Origin: Lactobacillus helsingborgensis
GTDB lineage: Bacteria; Bacillota; Bacilli; Lactobacillales; Lactobacillaceae
Direction: 5' to 3'
DNA length: 64,000 bases
NCBI RefSeq assembly: GCF_000970855.1
Contig: NZ_KQ034047.1
Coordinates: forward strand, 501,820-565,819
Positions 1-8,651 of this stretch are shown here, one piece after another; position 1 is the first letter of the stretch; every line of letters begins with the position of its first letter. The notes beneath the pieces are model-generated. The model did not search any database. It was given only the letters and a program-made list of their open reading frames with translations, and was not told the origin of the DNA. A program made the translations under genes and the position numbers.

Positions 1-184
<184 letters not shown>

Positions 185-261
185 TTAGTATATTAAAACA
201 AATTCACTCTGCATAATACGAGATTGTAATAGGGTTATCACTTTTAATGATATGGAGTATT

Positions 262-993
262 ATGAATTTTAACGATTTATATATTTACCAAACAATTTAT
301 GAAACTAGATCGCTTAATAAAGCGGCACTAAAATTGGGCTACACTCAATCCAATATTACGGCCAGGCTCAAAACAATAGAGCGAGAATTGAAAACGCCAC
401 TTTTTGTGCGTTCTAATTTAGGGGTTAGACCAACTAAAAATGGGCAAAAAATGTATCATTTTGCGACTAAGGTACTACAAAATTATCAAAATTTAAAAGA
501 CGATTTAACCAGTAACAAACCCAAAGTTTTAATTTCCGAGTTGCTTTTTGGCTATGTTATTACCCAAAAGAAACAGTTTGCACTTGATCAATATGAAGTC
601 ATCATTAAAAGTACCAATGAAATTCAAGAATTATTGACTAAACATACCTATGACATGGTCTGGGCCTTTACTCCGATCACTTTACCCCAATATTCGTTAA
701 TCAAGAAAAGTCATTTACAAGCCTGTTTTTTAAAAGGCAAAAAGCAGGAAAGTAAAAATGTACCGGTTGCCATAAACGCAGACATAAATTGTCCGTTTCG
801 TAACTTGACTCTCAAGTTAACGCAGAATAAAAACAGTGTCACTGAAATTGATTCACTGGAAATGATTTTAGAGCTAGTCAAAAAAGGTCAGGCAACTGCA
901 TTATTGCCTAAATACTTAATGAATGATGATTTAGTTGCAGCTGATTCGCAAAGCTGGAATATCCCCTATTATTTTTACCGCTATCAATTATAA
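262..993 (+). CDS. LysR-family transcriptional regulator (short)
   Basis: The first 60 residues form a typical LysR winged helix (start MNFNDLYIYQ, then SLNKAALKLGYTQSNITARL), matching the recognition helix of the family. The remaining ~180 residues would be an effector-binding domain; at 243 aa the protein is shorter than the usual ~300, so this domain is reduced. An in-frame ATG exists at 247, but 262 gives the family-typical start and has GGAG at 254-257, closely spaced. It diverges from gap, so it may regulate gap or itself; target and effector are unknown. A hairpin terminator follows at 1000-1034. Confidence 0.85.
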   Translation: MNFNDLYIYQTIYETRSLNKAALKLGYTQSNITARLKTIERELKTPLFVRSNLGVRPTKNGQKMYHFATKVLQNYQNLKDDLTSNKPKVLISELLFGYVITQKKQFALDQYEVIIKSTNEIQELLTKHTYDMVWAFTPITLPQYSLIKKSHLQACFLKGKKQESKNVPVAINADINCPFRNLTLKLTQNKNSVTEIDSLEMILELVKKGQATALLPKYLMNDDLVAADSQSWNIPYYFYRYQL

Positions 994-999
994 ATGATA

Positions 1000-1034
1000 A
1001 AAGACACCATTATTTGAATAAAGGTGCCTTTTTA
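1000..1034. terminator. Bidirectional hairpin between LysR gene and GNAT gene
   Basis: AAAGACACC at 1000-1008 pairs with GGTGCCTTT at 1023-1031 with one mismatch and runs into a T-tract. On the other strand a shorter T-run follows. It sits between two convergent genes, as expected for a shared terminator. Confidence 0.5.
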
Positions 1035-1039
1035 AATTT

Positions 1040-1879
1040 CTAATTTAATTTTTTTAAATACGTTTCATAAACTGGACACATATTAAACGCATACTTTCTG
1101 TAAGTCCGCGTTGCTAATGGGTCTGTAGAGTCAAATTCACCACTTAAAGTTTGATATTTTGCTTGTGCCCAATTTAGCAATTGCTGTTGCAATTGGTCTA
1201 ATAAATTAGGCTTAACAGCACCCATCCATCCTAAAGTCAATTCTTGAGGGGTATCCTCAAAAGAAAAGCAATAAGCCTTAATTTGTCCAGCAGCAATTAG
1301 CGCTAAGGGAGCGTGTTCAAGTTGATCAGTGAAAATGGTTTTGCTCCACTCACTAAGAGGTATCTTTGCAACCGGATTTGCTAAATGATTTTTTTGATAA
1401 TCTGAGAAGCTCACTTGTGCCAGCCTATTCATTATTACAGAATCTTTTTTTATTTCATGTAGAGTGACCATCTGCAAATCAGTATCAATTAGAATATTTT
1501 TCAGTGCCCTTTTCAAAGGCATCTGGGGTTCTACAGTAGTTCTGATTAATTTAAAACCATTTTTTTGACCAATAGCATTAAAGAGTAATTGCGGTGCATA
1601 ATCATAGGTAATTAATGCGTTTTGGTGATTTTTTTGGGCTTTTGCCGTTAAATCCGTCAGTATTTGCTCATAAACCTGCATTTGTTCACCGCTGGTTAAT
1701 CTAGGTGCAAGATAGCCTGCAAAATTTAAGGAATAAGGGTGAAAAGCATTTTGCCAACAGGTCATTAATCCGACTGGCTTATTTTCCAGATAATAGGCTT
1801 GTGTATTTTGAGGAAACTGTTCTATAGTTTCCTTAATTTTTCTATCTGAACTTACATTGGCTAATAATGAGCCATACAT
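1040..1879 (-). CDS. GNAT-like acetyltransferase family protein
   Basis: A 279-aa soluble protein. The C-terminal third (around WAQAKYQTLSGEFDSTDP to the end) resembles the acetyl-CoA-dependent GNAT fold as found in two-domain GNAT proteins of lactobacilli; no clear R/QxxGxG acetyl-CoA loop is visible, so the assignment is by overall style. Start 1879 is backed by AGGAG ten bases upstream. The start lies inside the end of the preceding gene (38-nt overlap), so it is probably the last gene of the LytTR operon. Substrate unknown. Confidence 0.55.
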   Translation of the reverse strand: MYGSLLANVSSDRKIKETIEQFPQNTQAYYLENKPVGLMTCWQNAFHPYSLNFAGYLAPRLTSGEQMQVYEQILTDLTAKAQKNHQNALITYDYAPQLLFNAIGQKNGFKLIRTTVEPQMPLKRALKNILIDTDLQMVTLHEIKKDSVIMNRLAQVSFSDYQKNHLANPVAKIPLSEWSKTIFTDQLEHAPLALIAAGQIKAYCFSFEDTPQELTLGWMGAVKPNLLDQLQQQLLNWAQAKYQTLSGEFDSTDPLATRTYRKYAFNMCPVYETYLKKLN

Positions 1880-2261
1880 AATTAATAATCTCCTTTATGG
1901 ACTTTTTTTTCGCCTGTAAAATTTTGGTCTTGGCATCATTGTAGCCGTCAATGTAGCGTTCTATTTCAATTGCTTTATTCTGGGTAACACGATTAACTAA
2001 GTTAACACCTTTTTTAGGAAAAGCCTTGAAAGAATGACTCTCTGCATAGTCCTTTTTGGCTTGTTCATAACCCATTTGATAATCACTGAGAGAACTCTTT
2101 TTCACAGCAGTTTTTGCTGCATTATAGGTATAATCAGTGGTATCACGCCATTTTTTATAGGCTTTTTCAGCTTCTTTATAGTTTCCGGCTTCATAATTTT
2201 CTTTGACATAATCATGTAATTGTTTTAAATTAACCATTTTATTTTTCTCAAAGTTAAACAT
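1842..2261 (-). CDS. Small charged hypothetical protein in the LytTR/LiaF-like operon
   Basis: A 139-aa protein not assigned to a family. It is rich in Lys, Tyr and Ala, predicted helical, with YEAGNYKEAEKAYKKWRDTT suggesting a TPR-like or coiled helix near the N-terminus and a short hydrophobic tail (IINYVWLIIS). I chose the ATG at 2261 because it has GGAAG six bases upstream and overlaps the LiaF-like stop by 8 nt (ATGTTTAA), implying translational coupling; an upstream in-frame ATG at 2279 lacks this. A hydrophobic ORF on the opposite strand is an antisense shadow. Function unknown. Confidence 0.7.
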   Translation of the reverse strand: MFNFEKNKMVNLKQLHDYVKENYEAGNYKEAEKAYKKWRDTTDYTYNAAKTAVKKSSLSDYQMGYEQAKKDYAESHSFKAFPKKGVNLVNRVTQNKAIEIERYIDGYNDAKTKILQAKKKSIKEIINYVWLIISQCKFR

Positions 2262-3015
2262 AATTAACTTCCACATCACCCATGCTGAAATGACCTGTTA
2301 ACATTAATGTAGGACCGCCACCGGTAGATCCGTCATCAATATCTAATTCTCCCAGAGCTAAGTCTAAGTTATCACTATTGACTCTCCATGAAGTTGGAAC
2401 GTAAATTTCAATCTCACCCATAGTGCCACTAATGTCAACAGTCACTACATCGCCTGCAGCTTTAGCTTGATCAAGGTAGACCTCAACTTCACCCAAAGAA
2501 GAATTAATTGTTATACTGCGTAAATTTTGTGAATGAACGTAACGCGAAACTGATGACAAGCGCTGATTAATTACTATATCTTCGCCATCAACATTTCCAG
2601 TACCGCCACTAAATACGTTATTATCAATTCTTGAACGATTATTGCTAAAGTTCTTCCATTTCCCGTCTTTTTTTTGATTAAAATAAACTATTCTGGGAAA
2701 CCAGCTTCTCTTAAAAATCAGCGTTAAACCTAAATAAATTAATAACGCCGCCACTAAGACCGTCCACGGTACAATTTGAGTAATATGCAACGGTTCAGCG
2801 TAAACAATTAACAAAAAGGCAATGGAAAAAGTTGTACCAAACAAACTCTTATCCGCCACGCTTTCGATCAGTGCCGCTCCGAAGATGATAGTCCAAATAA
2901 TCATGCTGACTTTTAGATGAAATGAAAGCAGATGCAGCTGATTAAGGACTAAGAACACGGCAGCAGCAACTAGAGCAATGCCCCAAAATATTTCTCTGAG
3001 TTTAAATCTTTTCAT
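2254..3015 (-). CDS. LiaF-like membrane protein (cell-envelope stress family)
   Basis: 253 aa. The N-terminal ~100 residues contain four short hydrophobic segments (for example IFWGIALVAAAVFLVLNQL, and WTVLVAALLIYLGLTLIF), and the C-terminal ~100 residues form a soluble beta-rich domain with repeated strand motifs (ITINSSLGEVEVYL, ISGTMGEIEIYVP), as in LiaF/VraT-type cell wall-active antibiotic response proteins. The start codon shares one base with the LytTR stop (TAATG). In relatives LiaF inhibits a LiaS kinase, but here no two-component system is adjacent; the partner is a LytTR regulator. Envelope role is inferred from the family. Confidence 0.8.
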   Translation of the reverse strand: MKRFKLREIFWGIALVAAAVFLVLNQLHLLSFHLKVSMIIWTIIFGAALIESVADKSLFGTTFSIAFLLIVYAEPLHITQIVPWTVLVAALLIYLGLTLIFKRSWFPRIVYFNQKKDGKWKNFSNNRSRIDNNVFSGGTGNVDGEDIVINQRLSSVSRYVHSQNLRSITINSSLGEVEVYLDQAKAAGDVVTVDISGTMGEIEIYVPTSWRVNSDNLDLALGELDIDDGSTGGGPTLMLTGHFSMGDVEVNYV

Positions 3016-3485
3016 TATGATGACCTTCTCTCGTTTAACCTATCATTCAAATTGTGATAGTAGTGACGTGAAACATAGACAGTTTTATAAGAATCGCGAA
3101 AATTAATCTTACAGTTAGAAATCGAGCGTGTTAACGCATAGATTTGATTTAAATTTAAAATTGTTGACTTAGATACCCGCATGAACTGGTTACTTAACAA
3201 GTTTTCCAATTCATAGAGCTTATAATCTACCGTAAACGCATCCCTGGCAGTATGTGCAATTACCTGTTTATCTTCTGTTTCAAAAAATAAAATTTCATTC
3301 ATACTCAAGTAATAGGACACATTTTCTTTTTTGCCTTCAATTTGATCTGGATGTTTATTAATACCTTGAAGTTGACGGTAAATTTGTTCAACTTCTGGTG
3401 TCACGGCTTTAGCATGAATTGTGATACTGGTATCATCATCGTCCAGATCTGGATTTAGTTCTATTTTTATTTTCACGCTTCTCAC
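3015..3485 (-). CDS. LytTR DNA-binding domain regulator
   Basis: 156 aa with a C-terminal LytTR domain (about residues 60-150: ILFFETEDKQVIAHT, the YELENLL helix, FMRVSKSTILNLNQI, and the closing SRHYYHNLNDRL). There is no receiver domain, so it belongs to the small stand-alone LytTR class that is commonly co-transcribed with a membrane protein. The operon continues with the LiaF-like gene (1-nt overlap). Two direct copies of AAGTGGCA, 21 bp apart, flank its own presumed -10 box and are candidate autoregulatory sites. Confidence 0.88.
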   Translation of the reverse strand: MRSVKIKIELNPDLDDDDTSITIHAKAVTPEVEQIYRQLQGINKHPDQIEGKKENVSYYLSMNEILFFETEDKQVIAHTARDAFTVDYKLYELENLLSNQFMRVSKSTILNLNQIYALTRSISNCKINFRDSYKTVYVSRHYYHNLNDRLNERRSS

Positions 3486-3549
3486 CTGCCCTTCATCACT
3501 TGATGATTTAATTAAACGCTTATTTTAATTTAAAATCTAGCACTTTTAA

Positions 3550-3580
3550 CTAAGTGGCAATTATAAGAAACCAAGTGGCA
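3550..3580 (-). promoter_or_regulatory. Direct-repeat candidate LytTR box over the operon promoter
   Basis: The decamers ctAAGTGGCA (3550-3559) and ccAAGTGGCA (3571-3580) repeat with an exact 21-bp period, about two helical turns, which is how LytTR dimers usually address DNA. Between them, on the minus strand, lies a TATAAT box (3560-3565) for the LytTR operon. Binding is inferred. Confidence 0.5.
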
Positions 3581-3667
3581 TATTTTTTTGATTTAGAAGA
3601 AGCCAAAAATTTAAAGTCAGTTTTACTATAGTATTTTATTTAAGACAATTTTAGACTAAAATATACA

Positions 3668-3702
3668 AAAATTACCTAAAATATGCTATTTTAGGTAATT
3701 TT
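3668..3702. promoter_or_regulatory. Perfect 16-bp inverted repeat, toxin-antitoxin operator candidate
   Basis: AAAATTACCTAAAATA (3668-3683) is repeated in inverted orientation at 3687-3702 around a 3-nt spacer, with no mismatches. It ends 42 bp before the antitoxin start codon, in the promoter zone. Type II antitoxins autorepress by binding such palindromes. It could also form a hairpin, but no T-tract follows, so an operator is preferred. Confidence 0.65.
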
Positions 3703-3744
3703 ATGATATTATTTATGTAATAAAATAATTTTGGGAGGCAAATT

Positions 3745-4017
3745 ATGGCAACTAAGATTGTTACTAAAAGATATTCTGTTAATATAGACAAACAAATAGC
3801 GGATACAGCAGAGCTAGTTATTAGAAAAATTGGTCTTAAACCTAATGATGTAATTTCAATGATGCTGACACAGATTGCGGACAAAGGTAAACTACCCGTA
3901 GCATTTTCAGTTGATGACTATGACCATCTAAAAGATGAAATTATTGCAGCTAGTCGTAAAATTCCTGCACAAAAGGTTGAAACCTCCGAAGAAATAGCTG
4001 ACTTTTTCGCAGATTAA
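3745..4017 (+). CDS. RelB/DinJ-family antitoxin
   Basis: 90 aa. The N-terminal half is a ribbon-helix-helix unit (KRYSVNIDKQIADTAELVI, then IGLKPNDVISMMLTQI), the RelB/DinJ pattern. The acidic C-terminal tail (VETSEEIADFFAD) would be the toxin-binding extension. GGGAGG seven bases upstream supports the start. It precedes the toxin gene by 12 nt. An antisense ORF over this gene is a shadow. Family assignment is confident; the pairing with a PemK/MazF-type toxin instead of RelE/YafQ is unusual. Confidence 0.87.
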   Translation: MATKIVTKRYSVNIDKQIADTAELVIRKIGLKPNDVISMMLTQIADKGKLPVAFSVDDYDHLKDEIIAASRKIPAQKVETSEEIADFFAD

Positions 4018-4029
4018 GGAGACCAGTTA

Positions 4030-4347
4030 ATGAATTTGGGCGATATTTTTATAACATACCTTGAATATGAAGATGTACCAAATGGAAAAAGTCGGCCAGT
4101 TTTATACATTGAGCAGGATGATGAATTTTATTATGTATTTAAAATTACCAGTAAATATCAAAATAAGTCAAAACGCATTCGCGCAAAGTATGCTAAAATT
4201 ACCGATTGGCAAAAGTCTGGCCTTAACAAGGAATCATGGATAGACTGTAATAAACGTTATCAGCTCAGAATTGATAAAACTCGACTAAAAGATATAGGTA
4301 ACTTAACGGTAACTGATTTGAATAATCTTAAGAAATTTATGTGGTAA
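4030..4347 (+). CDS. PemK/MazF-like toxin
   Basis: 105 aa. The start GDIFITYLEYEDVPNGKSRPVLYI follows the PemK/MazF pattern (GDI, then a KxRPVLVI strand), and ITSKYQNKS resembles the conserved T/S-S segment of the fold. PemK/MazF proteins are ribosome-independent endoribonucleases or gyrase-type toxins neutralised by their operon antitoxin. GGAGACC lies upstream of the ATG. The C-terminal half is less typical, so activity is inferred. A hairpin follows at 4350-4388. Confidence 0.75.
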   Translation: MNLGDIFITYLEYEDVPNGKSRPVLYIEQDDEFYYVFKITSKYQNKSKRIRAKYAKITDWQKSGLNKESWIDCNKRYQLRIDKTRLKDIGNLTVTDLNNLKKFMW

Positions 4348-4349
4348 CC

Positions 4350-4388
4350 AGCAATTTTACAGGTATTTATGCCTGCAAAGTTGCTTTT
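4350..4388 (+). terminator. Probable terminator of the toxin-antitoxin operon
   Basis: AGCAA and CAGG pair with CCTG and TTGCT across an internal loop, followed by a short T-tract at 4385-4388. Imperfect, but positioned directly after the toxin stop codon. Confidence 0.45.
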
Positions 4389-4528
4389 TGATATAACCAA
4401 AAAGTGGCCATTAATCTGAAAAAGAAAGCCAATTACAAATTAAGTAATGGCTGCCTCATCACTGGTATGCCACTGATTAGTGATGATTGATCTCTAATCT
4501 ATTAAAATTATTAAACAGTATCAAGAAT

Positions 4529-4566
4529 CAAAAATGCATTGAGTAATGAAGCTCAATGCATTTTTG
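4529..4566. terminator. Bidirectional terminator after purB
   Basis: A perfect 15-bp stem, CAAAAATGCATTGAG (4529-4543) with its complement at 4552-4566, around an 8-nt loop. Its A/T ends supply T-tracts on both strands. It ends purB on the minus strand and backs up the toxin operon terminator. Confidence 0.75.
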
Positions 4567-4612
4567 GTTAGTCTAATAGCAATAATTTTTTCCTGACTGC
4601 TTTACTAATTAT

Positions 4613-5908
4613 TTATTCTAAACCAACTTTTTTAAAGATTTCGTCAACATGACGCAAATGGTAATGATAGTCAAAGGCATCGGCTACATCATCTTCTGTA
4701 AGATAATCCATGATTGGACTATCTTCAACTAATTTTCTAAAAGAAATGCCTTCATTCCACGATTTAGCGGTTAATTTTTGGACCATATCATAAGCATCTT
4801 CACGAGAAAGACCAGCCTCATCAATAAGCTTTAACAGCAAGCGTTGTGAGTAAATCAGGCCATAAGTTTTATCCATATTCTTAAGCATGGTTTCTGGGAA
4901 AACATCGAGGTTGGTTAAAATGCGGTTAAAACGATCAAGCATATAATCAATACCAATTGTCGTATCCGGTAAGATTATTCTTTCGGCACTGGAATGGGAA
5001 ATATCGCGCTCATGCCAAAGTGATACATCTTCATAAGCAGTAATAATATGACCCCGTAGAACCCGCGCCATTCCGCAAAGATTTTCTGAGCCAATAGGAT
5101 TGCGTTTATGAGGCATTGCCGACGAGCCCTTTTGTCCCGCACGGAAGTGTTCCTCCACTTCGTGGATTTCAGAGCGTTGCAAACTTCTAATTTCGGTAGC
5201 CCAGTTCTCAATACTGGTAGCTATCAGCGCCAAAGTCGCAATATATTCAGCATGTAAATCACGTGGCAAGACCTGACTGGTAATAGGCTGCTGGGTCAGG
5301 CCCAATTGTCTTAAGACACTAGTTTCAACAGCTGGTGGGACGTTAGCAAAAGTTCCCACTGCTCCAGAAATTTTCCCTGATTCTACACCTTTTGCTGCAT
5401 GTTCAAAGCGTTCAATATCCCGAGTAATTTCTGCATACCAGCGAGCGAGCTTCAGACCGAAAGTAGTGGGCTCAGCTTGCACACCATGCGTGCGTCCCAT
5501 TTCCACCGTATTTTTATATTTACGTGCTTTATTCGCAATCGTCTGTTTTAAATCTTGCAAATCTTGGCGAATAATTGCATCAGCCTGTTTTAAAATATAA
5601 CCCTGCGCCGTATCAACCACATCTGTTGAAGTCAAACCAAAGTGCACCCATTTTTTCTCCGGGCCCAGACTTTCAGAAACTGTTCTGGTAAAAGCTACTA
5701 CATCATGGTGCGTTATCTGCTCTAATTCAGCCACTCTTTTAGGCGTGAAGCTGGCATTTTGGGCAATTTTAGCAGCATCTTCTTGAGGCACTTCCCCTAA
5801 TTCGCTCCAAGCGTTGGTAGCAGCTATTTCTACTTTAAGCCAAGCTTCATATTTATTTTCATCAGACCATATTTTACCCATTTCTGGGCGAGTATAACGT
5901 TCTAACAT
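4613..5908 (-). CDS. purB: Adenylosuccinate lyase
   Basis: 431 aa, normal for bacterial PurB. Motifs of the fumarase/aspartase superfamily are intact: TSTD near residue 93, GRTHG at 138-142 with the catalytic His, and the flexible signature loop GSSAMPHKRNP at 261-271. It cleaves SAICAR and adenylosuccinate, releasing fumarate, in purine synthesis. It follows purA with only 3 nt between stop and start, so the two AMP-branch genes are one transcript. The terminator at 4529-4566 closes the unit. Confidence 0.97.
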   Translation of the reverse strand: MLERYTRPEMGKIWSDENKYEAWLKVEIAATNAWSELGEVPQEDAAKIAQNASFTPKRVAELEQITHHDVVAFTRTVSESLGPEKKWVHFGLTSTDVVDTAQGYILKQADAIIRQDLQDLKQTIANKARKYKNTVEMGRTHGVQAEPTTFGLKLARWYAEITRDIERFEHAAKGVESGKISGAVGTFANVPPAVETSVLRQLGLTQQPITSQVLPRDLHAEYIATLALIATSIENWATEIRSLQRSEIHEVEEHFRAGQKGSSAMPHKRNPIGSENLCGMARVLRGHIITAYEDVSLWHERDISHSSAERIILPDTTIGIDYMLDRFNRILTNLDVFPETMLKNMDKTYGLIYSQRLLLKLIDEAGLSREDAYDMVQKLTAKSWNEGISFRKLVEDSPIMDYLTEDDVADAFDYHYHLRHVDEIFKKVGLE

Positions 5909-5911
5909 AAA

Positions 5912-7207
<1,296 letters not shown>

Positions 7208-7242
7208 TCACCTCATTAAAATTCTACAAATATCACGTAAAT

Positions 7243-7271
7243 AGTCTAGCAATTTACCAATTTTTAGTCAA
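7243..7271 (-). promoter_or_regulatory. Candidate purA-purB promoter
   Basis: On the minus strand TTGACT (-35, 7266-7271) and TAGACT (-10, 7243-7248) are separated by exactly 17 bp. The -10 matches consensus at 4 of 6 positions. Confidence 0.45.
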
Positions 7272-7275
7272 ATTT

Positions 7276-7320
7276 AAATGCGAATTATTATAGCTGGTAC
7301 ATTTTTGATAGTTCGATTTT
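7276..7320. promoter_or_regulatory. Possible inverted PurBox pair between purA and guaC
   Basis: AAATGCGAATTAT (7276-7288) and, inverted, AAAATCGAACTAT (7308-7320) resemble the Gram-positive PurBox AWWWCCGAACWWT with 2 and 1 mismatches. Their convergent arrangement upstream of purA fits PurR boxes, but the CG-poor background makes chance matches possible. Confidence 0.35.
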
Positions 7321-7396
7321 TATGTTGACAAAAAAACTTTTATTGATTATAGTTACTTCGTTTGCAAAGAGATTTTATTTAGGAGCCGATTTATTT

Positions 7397-8389
7397 ATGA
7401 GCAATTATTTCAGTATGGAAGCCTTTGATTATGATGATATTCAGCTTGTGCCCAACAAGGGAATAATTAAAAGCCGTCATGACGCGGATACAAGTGTTAA
7501 GTTTGGAAACCGAACATTTAAAATACCGGTTGTTCCAGCAAACATGGAAAGCGTCATTAATGATGATTTAGCTGTTTGGCTGGCACAAAACGGCTACTAC
7601 TATGTCATGCACCGCTTCCAACCGGAAAAGCGACTCGCTTTTATCAAAATGATGCACGAAAAAGGCTTATTTGCCTCAATATCCGTCGGTATCAAAAAAG
7701 GCGAATATGATTTTATCGACCAATTAGTCAGTGAGAACATCAAACCTGAATATATCACGATTGATGTAGCTCACGGTCATTCTATCTATGTTATTGATAT
7801 GATTAAATACATTAAAGAAAAATTGCCAGATACTTTCTTAACAGCAGGTAATATTGCGACCCCGGAAGCAGTTCGTGAATTAGAAGGTGCAGGAGCAGAT
7901 GCCACAAAAGTTGGTGTTGGCCCTGGCCGTGCATGTATCACCAAACTTAAAACCGGTTTTGGTACTGGTGGCTGGCAACTAGCTGCTTTAAGAATGTGCA
8001 GTAAAGTAGCCAGCAAACCATTAATTGCTGATGGCGGTATCCGTTATAACGGCGATATAGCGAAGTCCATTCGTTTTGGTGCCACCATGATTATGATCGG
8101 TTCAATGCTTGCAGGGCATGAGGAGTCATCTGGTAACGTTATTAAAATTAATGGCAAAACTTACAAGCAATATTGGGGGTCAGCTTCTGAAGTGCAAAAA
8201 GGGGCGTATCGTAACGTTGAGGGCAAGCAAATGCTTGTTCCTTATAGGGGGCATATTGCCGACACGCTTAGAGAAATGCAGGAAGATTTGCAATCTTCAA
8301 TTTCGTATGCTGGTGGTAAAGACCTTAGTTCAATTAAGTTGGTTGATTATGTAATTGTCAAAAACACGATTATGGATGGCGACAAATAG
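7397..8389 (+). CDS. guaC: GMP reductase
   Basis: 330 aa from the ATG at 7397, which has AGGAG 11 nt upstream; a longer in-frame start at 7322 adds an unrelated 25-residue leader and lacks a site. The IMPDH/GMPR barrel is clear: [10 protein letters not shown] near the start, VPANM, the catalytic loop GVGPGRAC with Cys180, [13 protein letters not shown], and [18 protein letters not shown]. There are no CBS domains and the length fits the GuaC2 type, so it is GMP reductase (GMP to IMP using NADPH), not IMP dehydrogenase. It diverges from purA, linking guanine salvage to AMP synthesis. Confidence 0.95.
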   Translation: MSNYFSMEAFDYDDIQLVPNKGIIKSRHDADTSVKFGNRTFKIPVVPANMESVINDDLAVWLAQNGYYYVMHRFQPEKRLAFIKMMHEKGLFASISVGIKKGEYDFIDQLVSENIKPEYITIDVAHGHSIYVIDMIKYIKEKLPDTFLTAGNIATPEAVRELEGAGADATKVGVGPGRACITKLKTGFGTGGWQLAALRMCSKVASKPLIADGGIRYNGDIAKSIRFGATMIMIGSMLAGHEESSGNVIKINGKTYKQYWGSASEVQKGAYRNVEGKQMLVPYRGHIADTLREMQEDLQSSISYAGGKDLSSIKLVDYVIVKNTIMDGDK

Positions 8390-8463
8390 CTAATTTCATG
8401 ATTTTATTCCCAAATTATTAATAAATATGGTAATTATTTCTTTTTTCCGTTAAAATAAAATTT

Positions 8464-8500
8464 ATCTCAGCTCTGGTAGGTAGTCGGTGCTGAGATTTTT
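8464..8500 (+). terminator. guaC terminator
   Basis: ATCTCAGC (8464-8471) pairs with GCTGAGAT (8489-8496) around a 17-nt loop, followed by a T-tract. Confidence 0.75.
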
Positions 8501-8571
8501 TATTTTCTCCAATAGTAAATATTAGTGGCTGAAATTAAATATATGTGTACTATCACAATTAACGCCAACAG

Positions 8572-8607
8572 AAAAACTCTCAAACTGGATAAAATTCAGT
8601 TTGAGAG
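8572..8607 (-). terminator. Terminator of the mannose-family PTS operon
   Basis: CTCTCAAACTG (8577-8587) pairs perfectly with 8597-8607 around a 9-nt loop. On the minus strand the hairpin runs into TTTTT, just after the regulator gene ending at 8652. Confidence 0.75.
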
Positions 8608-8651
8608 AGCTGATTGCTATATTTAAAGCAAATTATCTTTCTCTAATATAT

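Noticed and set aside
2034..2219. Hydrophobic plus-strand ORF opposite the small operon protein
   Set aside because: No ribosome site and fully antisense to a coupled gene; the hydrophobicity reflects the complement of Lys-rich codons.
3672..3884. Minus-strand ORF over the antitoxin gene
   Set aside because: Starts inside the antitoxin gene with no ribosome site, and runs into the operator palindrome; a shadow of the real gene.
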